Shown here: positions 26,579 through 32,867 of the stretch, piece by piece
Layout: the number at the start of each line of letters is the position of its first letter
Numbering within the stretch: the stretch's first letter is position 1
Assembly: GCA_028748925.1 (NCBI GenBank)
Contig: JAQTPE010000004.1
Coordinates: 1-32,867 of the forward strand
Direction: 5' to 3'
DNA: 32,867 nucleotides
DNA from: Candidatus Omnitrophota bacterium
Lineage (GTDB): Bacteria; Omnitrophota; Gorgyraeia; 2-01-FULL-45-10
Notes under the pieces: model-generated
Told to the model about the DNA's origin: nothing
The model's input: the letters and a program-made list of their open reading frames with translations, nothing else
Databases searched by the model: none
Program-made: the position numbers and the translations under genes

Positions 26579-26744
26579 TATACAGGTCCTGCGCGTGCAG
26601 GATGAGAGGGAAGCTTGTGAAGTCAAGCGCGGTCCCGCCGCTGTAACCGGGGACGAAAACCGCAACTGGCCACTGTCTATTATTCATTAGATGGGAAGGC
26701 GCGGTTAGTAGATTGATCCGGAAGCCAGAAGACCTGCCTGTATA
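26579..26744 (+). ncRNA. Cobalamin riboswitch 2 (full length)
   Basis: Closing stem TATACAGG (26579-26586) / CCTGTATA (26737-26744); GAGGGAAGCTTGTGAAGTCAAGCGCGGTCCCGCCGCTGTAACCGGGGAC; GGAAGCCAGAAGACCTGCCTG. Confidence 0.95.
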
Positions 26745-26793
26745 TTGGAGTTGTGTTATTGGACTATGTCTAATAAACGCAGTTTCCTTGCGG

Positions 26794-26858
26794 AAGGATC
26801 AAGCTAAACTGGGAGCAATCCTTAAGTTCTTTTCATAAAAGAGCCTGAGGATTTTTTA
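26794..26858 (+). terminator. Antiterminator/terminator expression platform of riboswitch 2
   Basis: Terminator AATCCTTAAGTTCTTTTCATAAAAGAGCCTGAGGATT + TTTTATT. AAGGAT (26794-26799) can pair with ATCCTT (26818-26823) as antiterminator, and is itself sequestrable by the upstream TTCCTTgcgGAAGGA hairpin. Confidence 0.85.
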
Positions 26859-26898
26859 TTCCGCAGGAAGCGTGGGAATATAAAGGTGGGAACGGTAT

Positions 26899-27174
26899 AT
26901 GCGGGTCAAACCATTAACGGATAAATCGTATCGCAGTATAGTAAAAAGTTATTTTCAAAAAGATTTTTCGTGCGTTAAAGAAGAGATAGCGGTGGTTCTT
27001 GAACATGAACCCGATAGGGACAAGCTATTCAGTATTATTCTGTGCGAGCACTTTAACGAAATAAGAAGGTGCGAAGAGCCCGGTTTAAAAATAACCGCGT
27101 TAAAAAATGTATTGATGGCGTTGGATTATCTTGGAAAAATGTCGCAGGTACAGCGATGGTCGCGAAAAAAATAA
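26899..27174 (+). CDS. Small protein of unknown function (91 aa), first gene after the riboswitches
   Basis: SD aaaggtggg before ATG 26899; ends 13 nt before metE. No recognisable family. Confidence 0.6.
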   Translation: MRVKPLTDKSYRSIVKSYFQKDFSCVKEEIAVVLEHEPDRDKLFSIILCEHFNEIRRCEEPGLKITALKNVLMALDYLGKMSQVQRWSRKK

Positions 27175-27187
27175 GGAGGCGCAGTAT

Positions 27188-29362
27188 ATGAAGACGTATG
27201 CTTATGGATACCCCAGGTTGGGGCCAAATCGTGAATTCAAGACAGCCGTTGAAAAATATTTTTCGGATAAAATAGACGATAAACAGTTAACCCGGGCGCT
27301 TTCGGAAAGGCAGGAGCATATGACATCGATATATGCTTCCACGATCGATCTTTATCCCGCGGGAGAGATATCCCCTTACGATCATTTTCTCGATGAGGCG
27401 TGCGTTCTCGGCTGGGTAAAACCGAAAAATTTTCACGAATATTATGCGTTGACTCGGGGGGAAAAAGCTTTTCCTTTAAAAAAATGGTTTAATACGAATT
27501 ATCATTATCTTACCGTGCCGGTAAAATATCCATCCAATAAAAAAAATACGCTACCGGGATTTCTATCGGATATTAAAGAACCGTCTAAAGAGTTGACGTG
27601 GATGCTGGGGCCTTTAACAATGTCGAAATTAGCGCGTAAAAAAGACGGTTTACACGTTGAGAATATAATAGACGGTTTAACCGATCTTTACAAGTTTCGG
27701 TGTAAGAACCTAAAAACCGTTCATATTGAGGAGCCGGCTTTTGTAATGGACTTGAGCGAAAAAGAACGTCAAGCATCATATCGCTTCTATGAGAAATTAG
27801 GCAAGCTGGTGGACATATGCCTCATTACATATTATGACGATGTTGATCATCTTGAATGTTTATATGATCTGCCGGTCAAGGCCATAGGAATTGATTTTGT
27901 ACATGGAAGAGAGAATATAAAGACGATCGGCAAAAAAGGTTTTCCATCGGATAAGATATTAGTTGCAGGCGTTGTAAGCGGCAAAAACGTCTTTTGCGTA
28001 AATCCTGAGCGAATATTTCCTTTGATAGATATGCTTCGAAAACATTCCAAAGGTCTTATGCTGTCGAACGCAGGGCCGCTTTATCACTTGCCCGAGACTA
28101 CCGCAAACGAGAATCTCCCGCTGGAACTAAAAGAGAGAATACTCTTTGCCGGAGAGAAGATTGCGGAAATAGCGTCTTTAGCAAAAGGCGAGACTCTCTA
28201 TAAAACGAAAGATATGAGAGCGGGGAAGAAACGCAGGCGGAGTAATATAGTTTATAGAGTGAATAGTCTTACGGTAAAAGATTTTAGAAAAAAAGTCTCT
28301 TATAGGAAAAGGATATTACGGCAGAAGATGCTATTGAAACTGCCGGATCTTCCAACCACGACTATAGGAAGTTTTCCGCAGACCAATGAAGTACGCGCTA
28401 TGCGATCATTATTACGGCGAGGAGATATCTCCCGGGAAAAATATCACGGTTACATCCATGGGCGAATCAGAGCGAATATCGTTAAACAGGAGAATCTCGG
28501 CCTCGATGTGTTAGTGCATGGTGAGCCCGAAAGAACGGATATGGTGGAATATTTTGCCGGGAAACTGGAAGGATTTTTCACCAGTGAGCATGGCTGGGTT
28601 GTGTCTTACGGTACGCGCGCATGGCGTCCGCCTATAGTTACCGGAGATATATATCGCGCCGAACCTATGACTGTCGATGATATCTCTTATGCGCAGTCGC
28701 TTACAAAAAGACCTGTAAAAGGGATGCTTACCGGCCCCATCACCATTATGGCATGGAGCTTTGTCAGGGAGGACTTGTCTCCCGAGGAAGTGGCTTATCA
28801 ATTGGCACTGACATTACAGGACGAGATCCGCGATTATGAACGAAAAGGCATACGTATAGTACAGGTTGACGAACCCGCTATCAGGGAGAGAGCTCCCATC
28901 AAGACCAGGGAATGGGGACGATATTTCGATTGGGCGGTTAAAGCTTTTAATCTGGCAACCAATACCTCTCCGGATACGCAGATACATGTTCATATGTGCT
29001 ACTCCGATTTTGCGCAAATAATAAAGTTTATTTTAAAGATGGATTTTGACGTTATTACTATTGAATCGGCCAGGAACGGGTTAGATATGCTTAAGGTATT
29101 CTGTAACGCCGGCTTTTACCGGCAGATTGGATTAGGTGTGTGGGATATCCATTCTCCGCGCGTTCCGGAAGTTAACGATATGAAGATGTTGATAAGAAAG
29201 TGTACCGAAACCCTTGGATTAAAACATGTTTGGGTCAATCCGGATTGTGGGTTAAAAACCAGGGGCTGGAAGGAGGTGAACGCTTCTCTTGCAAATATGG
29301 TTGAGGCTGTAAAGCAGTTTAAGATGGAACAGAACATGAAGGGGGACAGATGCCGCAGGTAG
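27188..29362 (+). CDS. metE: Cobalamin-independent methionine synthase
   Basis: YGYPRLGPNREFK N-terminus; LPTTTIGSFPQTNEVR; zinc-site motifs HVHMCYSDF and NPDCGLKTRGW. ATG 27188 after ataaggaggcgcagtat; the listed start at 27131 overlaps the upstream ORF. Confidence 0.96.
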   Translation: MKTYAYGYPRLGPNREFKTAVEKYFSDKIDDKQLTRALSERQEHMTSIYASTIDLYPAGEISPYDHFLDEACVLGWVKPKNFHEYYALTRGEKAFPLKKWFNTNYHYLTVPVKYPSNKKNTLPGFLSDIKEPSKELTWMLGPLTMSKLARKKDGLHVENIIDGLTDLYKFRCKNLKTVHIEEPAFVMDLSEKERQASYRFYEKLGKLVDICLITYYDDVDHLECLYDLPVKAIGIDFVHGRENIKTIGKKGFPSDKILVAGVVSGKNVFCVNPERIFPLIDMLRKHSKGLMLSNAGPLYHLPETTANENLPLELKERILFAGEKIAEIASLAKGETLYKTKDMRAGKKRRRSNIVYRVNSLTVKDFRKKVSYRKRILRQKMLLKLPDLPTTTIGSFPQTNEVRAMRSLLRRGDISREKYHGYIHGRIRANIVKQENLGLDVLVHGEPERTDMVEYFAGKLEGFFTSEHGWVVSYGTRAWRPPIVTGDIYRAEPMTVDDISYAQSLTKRPVKGMLTGPITIMAWSFVREDLSPEEVAYQLALTLQDEIRDYERKGIRIVQVDEPAIRERAPIKTREWGRYFDWAVKAFNLATNTSPDTQIHVHMCYSDFAQIIKFILKMDFDVITIESARNGLDMLKVFCNAGFYRQIGLGVWDIHSPRVPEVNDMKMLIRKCTETLGLKHVWVNPDCGLKTRGWKEVNASLANMVEAVKQFKMEQNMKGDRCRR

Positions 29363-30102
29363 AATTGTGTGTAGAGATGTTGGATTTTTCACAAAACGCT
29401 TTGGCTATAATCTATGCCGCCTGCCGGCAATGTTATTCGGGGAGTTTTGCTGGACAGATATTTGCCGAAGGACTTAAAGATCGGGTAAAACAGGAAGAAT
29501 TTGTCAGGCAGGTTGTCTCTTCAGGGCACGAAAGCCCTCTTGAGCATGTAAAATTTACTTTTGCCATCAAAGGCGTGTCGAGAGCGCTTACACATCAGCT
29601 TGTGAGGCACAGGGTTGCCTCATATTCACAACAGAGCCAACGATATGTTAAGGAGACCGCTTTTAATTATATTATTCCACCCTCTATAGAAAATGATGAG
29701 GATGTGAAAAAGGAATATCTATGTATTATGCGAAGGATACAGGATAGCTACAACGTTCTGCTGAGGCTATTTAAGAAGAAAGGCAAAAAGGGCGAGATTG
29801 CGAACCAGGATGCGCGTTTTGTCCTGCCTCAGGCGGTAGAGACAAAGATAGTGGTGACGATGAATTGCAGGGAGCTAAAACATTTCTTTGAGGAACGTTG
29901 CTGTGCCCGCGCGCAGTGGGAAATCAGAAGACTTGCCGAAGAGATGATAAGGATATGCAGGAAAGAGTTACCCGCCGTGTTTGATAAGTCCGGAGCGAAA
30001 TGTATTAAGCTGGGATATTGTCCGGAAGGCGCAAAATTCACATGCGGGAAATATCCGTTAAAAGAAGAAGTTTTTGGAGGTAAATATGCCGATGCTTGTT
30101 GA
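29350..30102 (+). CDS. thyX: Flavin-dependent thymidylate synthase
   Basis: RHRVASYSQQSQRYV (ThyX motif) and HESPLEHVKFTF. Confidence 0.96.
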   Translation: MPQVELCVEMLDFSQNALAIIYAACRQCYSGSFAGQIFAEGLKDRVKQEEFVRQVVSSGHESPLEHVKFTFAIKGVSRALTHQLVRHRVASYSQQSQRYVKETAFNYIIPPSIENDEDVKKEYLCIMRRIQDSYNVLLRLFKKKGKKGEIANQDARFVLPQAVETKIVVTMNCRELKHFFEERCCARAQWEIRRLAEEMIRICRKELPAVFDKSGAKCIKLGYCPEGAKFTCGKYPLKEEVFGGKYADAC

Positions 30103-32194
30103 AAATATGTTTAAAAAAATAGTAAAAAGAGATGGTTCTGAAGAGGAATTTGATTCCAGGAAAATCGTAAATGCTATAAGTAAGGCGGGAATAGCGGCTG
30201 GAGAATTCGGCATTGATACTGCCGAAAAATTGGCCGACAAGGTGTTAAATATAACGTTACAATTTATCGTTAACGGTTATCCTTCAGTCGAAATGATACA
30301 GGATATAGTAGAAGAAGTGCTCATAACATCTCCGTATAAAAGAACTGCCAGGGCATTTATTCTATATAAAACTGAACATGCCAGTATAAGGGAAGTCACA
30401 TCGAAGTTCAACGTTAACCTTGTGGATCAATATATAAACAATATGGATTGGCAGGTAAGGGAGAATAGCAACATGGGGTTCTCCCTGCAGGGGCTTAACA
30501 ATTATCTATCTTCGGAAGTCAGCAAGATATACTGGCTCAATAAGATATATACAGGTAATATCAAGGAAGCTCATTTAAGCGGGGATTTTCACATTCATGA
30601 TCTGGGTATTTTGAGCGCATATTGCGTCGGATGGGATTTACAGGACTTGCTTCTTACGGGTTTTAGGGGAGTGAGGGGTAAATCCGAAGCGAAACCGGCA
30701 AAACACCTGCGAACTGCGCTAGGACAAATAGTGAATTTCTTTTATACGCTCCAAGGCGAAGCGGCAGGCGCGCAGGCCTTTTCGAATTTTGATACGTTGT
30801 TGGCGCCTTTTATATATTACGACAACCTGGATTACAAAGCCGTAAAACAGGCGCTTCAGGAATTCCTTTTTAATGTAAATGTTCCTACGCGCGTAGGTTT
30901 TCAAACGCCTTTCACGAATATAACCTTAGACCTAACGGTTCCCTCGTATTTTAACGATCAGGGCGTAATCATAGGCGGCGAAGCGCAATCCAGAACGTAT
31001 AAAGAGTTTAAAAAGGAAATGGATATATTTAACAGGGCATTTCTAGAGGTAATGCTGGAAGGCGACGCCAAGGGGAGAGTATTCACCTTTCCAATCCCAA
31101 CCTACAATATATCAAAAGATTTTGATTGGGATAATCCGAACCTGTCTTTATTGTGGGATGTAACGGCCAAGTACGGGATACCTTATTTCGCGAATTTTGT
31201 TAATTCCGATATGAATCCGGAAGACGCCCGCAGTATGTGCTGCCGTCTGCGTATAGATAACCGTGAACTTCGCAGGCGCGGCGGAGGACTATTTGGCTCA
31301 TCGCCGTTGACAGGTTCAATAGGCGTAGTGACTATAAATATGCCACGACTTGGGTATCTATCAAAAAGCGAAGATGAATTTTTTACCCGGTTGGACAAAC
31401 TTATGCGAATGGCTAAAGCCAGCCTCAGGATTAAAAGGAAGGTGTTGGAGCAGTTAACCGCGAACGACCTCTATCCTTATGTTAAATTTTATCTTAGAAA
31501 TGTCCATCAGCGTTTCGGCGAATATTGGAAGAACCATTTTTCCACTATAGGCCTTACCGGCATGAATGAATCGTGCTTAAATTTTTTACGTGAAGATATC
31601 GGTTCGGATCATGGCAGAGAGTTCGCTTTAAAAGTTATGGATTTCATGAGAAATAAGCTTGTCGAATTTCAAAAAGAGACCGGCGATAACTATAATCTTG
31701 AAGCGACGCCTGCCGAAGGCACCTCTTACAGGTTAGCCAGGCTTGACAAAGAAAGGTATCCAAATATTATAGATGCTAATAAACTTAAAACAGCTTGCAA
31801 GAAACCGCACTTTTATACGAACTCAACCCAGCTTCCCGTGGATTACACCGATGATATCTTTAAAATGCTGGATCTTCAGGACGATCTCCAGGCAAAATAT
31901 ACGGGAGGCACGGTTCAACATCTCTTTATCGGCGAAAGGATAAGCGATATAGGCGCGCTAAAGAGCCTCATTAAAAAGATATGTGTAAAATTTCACCTGC
32001 CGTATTTTTCAATTACACCTACTTTCAGTGTTTGTCCCTCGTGTGGTTATATGGCGGGCGAAGTGCATATATGTCCTGCCTGTAAAAGTACATGTGAAGT
32101 ATATTCAAGGATCGTGGGGTATTTACGGCCGGTAGTTCAGTGGAATGACGGCAAACAGGCAGAATTCAGCATGAGGAAAACGGCAAAAATATGA
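30086..32194 (+). CDS. nrdD: Anaerobic (class III) ribonucleoside-triphosphate reductase
   Basis: N-terminal ATP-cone (IVKRDGSEEEFDSRKIVNAISKA); GDFHIHDL; C-terminal Zn site CPSCG..CPACKSTC and glycyl-radical region RIVGYLRPVVQWNDGK. Confidence 0.96.
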   Translation: MPMLVENMFKKIVKRDGSEEEFDSRKIVNAISKAGIAAGEFGIDTAEKLADKVLNITLQFIVNGYPSVEMIQDIVEEVLITSPYKRTARAFILYKTEHASIREVTSKFNVNLVDQYINNMDWQVRENSNMGFSLQGLNNYLSSEVSKIYWLNKIYTGNIKEAHLSGDFHIHDLGILSAYCVGWDLQDLLLTGFRGVRGKSEAKPAKHLRTALGQIVNFFYTLQGEAAGAQAFSNFDTLLAPFIYYDNLDYKAVKQALQEFLFNVNVPTRVGFQTPFTNITLDLTVPSYFNDQGVIIGGEAQSRTYKEFKKEMDIFNRAFLEVMLEGDAKGRVFTFPIPTYNISKDFDWDNPNLSLLWDVTAKYGIPYFANFVNSDMNPEDARSMCCRLRIDNRELRRRGGGLFGSSPLTGSIGVVTINMPRLGYLSKSEDEFFTRLDKLMRMAKASLRIKRKVLEQLTANDLYPYVKFYLRNVHQRFGEYWKNHFSTIGLTGMNESCLNFLREDIGSDHGREFALKVMDFMRNKLVEFQKETGDNYNLEATPAEGTSYRLARLDKERYPNIIDANKLKTACKKPHFYTNSTQLPVDYTDDIFKMLDLQDDLQAKYTGGTVQHLFIGERISDIGALKSLIKKICVKFHLPYFSITPTFSVCPSCGYMAGEVHICPACKSTCEVYSRIVGYLRPVVQWNDGKQAEFSMRKTAKI

Positions 32195-32784
32195 AAATAG
32201 GAGGTTTGCGGAAACTTTCGCTCATAGACTATCCGGGGAAGACGTGCGCGGTGATATTTACCCAGGGATGTAATTTCCGGTGTCAATATTGCCATAATCC
32301 GGAGCTTGTATATCCTGAACGCTTTTCCGAGCCGATTCCCTTTGAGCGTATGCGCGAATTTCTCAAAGGGAAAAGGGGCCTTTTAGACGGCATAGTTTTT
32401 TCCGGGGGAGAGCCGACTATGCAGGAGGATCTTATCGAGAAGATCCTCGAAGTTCGTTCTCTTGGGTATGCCGTTAAGCTTGACACAAACGGAAGCAATC
32501 CGAAGATTTTATCAAAGGTATTACCTTATTTTGATTATGTCGCCATGGACGTTAAGGCCCCTATGGGAAATGATTATGCTAATGTATGCGGTGTGCCGAT
32601 TGACGATTATGCCATACGTTTGAGCATTATTTTAATAAAGGCATCGGGAATTCAACATGAGTTTAGAACAACATTTGCTAGAAATTTATTAGAAAATGCA
32701 GACATTGTAAAGATTAAGAGTTTGATCGGCGGATCAAAATTTAATTTACAAGACTGTTTAGGTTCAAGCAATGTCCACCTATAA
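32191..32784 (+). CDS. nrdG: Anaerobic RNR activating protein (radical SAM)
   Basis: TQGCNFRCQYCHNPE (CxxxCxxC), FSGGEPTMQ; ATGA overlap with nrdD. Confidence 0.93.
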   Translation: MKIGGLRKLSLIDYPGKTCAVIFTQGCNFRCQYCHNPELVYPERFSEPIPFERMREFLKGKRGLLDGIVFSGGEPTMQEDLIEKILEVRSLGYAVKLDTNGSNPKILSKVLPYFDYVAMDVKAPMGNDYANVCGVPIDDYAIRLSIILIKASGIQHEFRTTFARNLLENADIVKIKSLIGGSKFNLQDCLGSSNVHL

Positions 32785-32867
32785 AGTGTGGATATTTTGT
32801 ATCGATTTGTACTGTAAAGGTTTATGGATTTTCCTTTTATCGGCCCCCAAGTTAAGGTGATAAGGGG

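Noticed and set aside
26454-26690. 78-aa + ORF and 65-aa - ORF over the riboswitch region
   Set aside because: They coincide with conserved cobalamin aptamer sequence, which explains the region as RNA.
1-32867. CRISPR arrays, transposons, phage genes
   Set aside because: No regularly spaced repeats, transposase/integrase ORFs or terminal inverted repeats seen; the holin-like ORF at 18656 alone is not phage evidence.

Overview
The window carries bacterial chromosomal DNA with essentially every supported gene on the + strand. I saw no IS element, CRISPR array, rRNA or tRNA. The gene style suggests an Omnitrophota/PVC-type Gram-negative, but that is a weak inference. The order is: (i) a beta-propeller protein fragment, a Tlc-type nucleotide transporter, and a putative lipoprotein fusing a family I pyrophosphatase to a degenerate cytosine-deaminase-like domain; (ii) a long structured leader followed by porin, amtB and glnK/PII; (iii) a CdaA-YbbR(CdaR) fusion with a DHH/DHHA1 phosphoesterase (c-di-AMP synthesis and turnover), then hflK (apparent -1 frameshift at an A8 run), hflC, mscS, a CBS-pair protein and a CPA2 antiporter; (iv) a GT4 fusion protein and a GH130-like protein; (v) small membrane proteins, a ZIP transporter and a VOC protein; (vi) asdA, aspT, a secreted asparaginase and an OprB-like porin, a complete asparagine-to-alanine energy module; (vii) two tandem cobalamin riboswitches, each with its own terminator, ahead of an unknown small ORF, metE, thyX, nrdD and nrdG, a coherent 'B12-off' operon. 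The strongest leads are the tandem-riboswitch operon, the pyrophosphatase/deaminase-like fusion with lost zinc ligands, the c-di-AMP/ion-transport neighbourhood including a CBS-antiporter pair, and the hflK frameshift.
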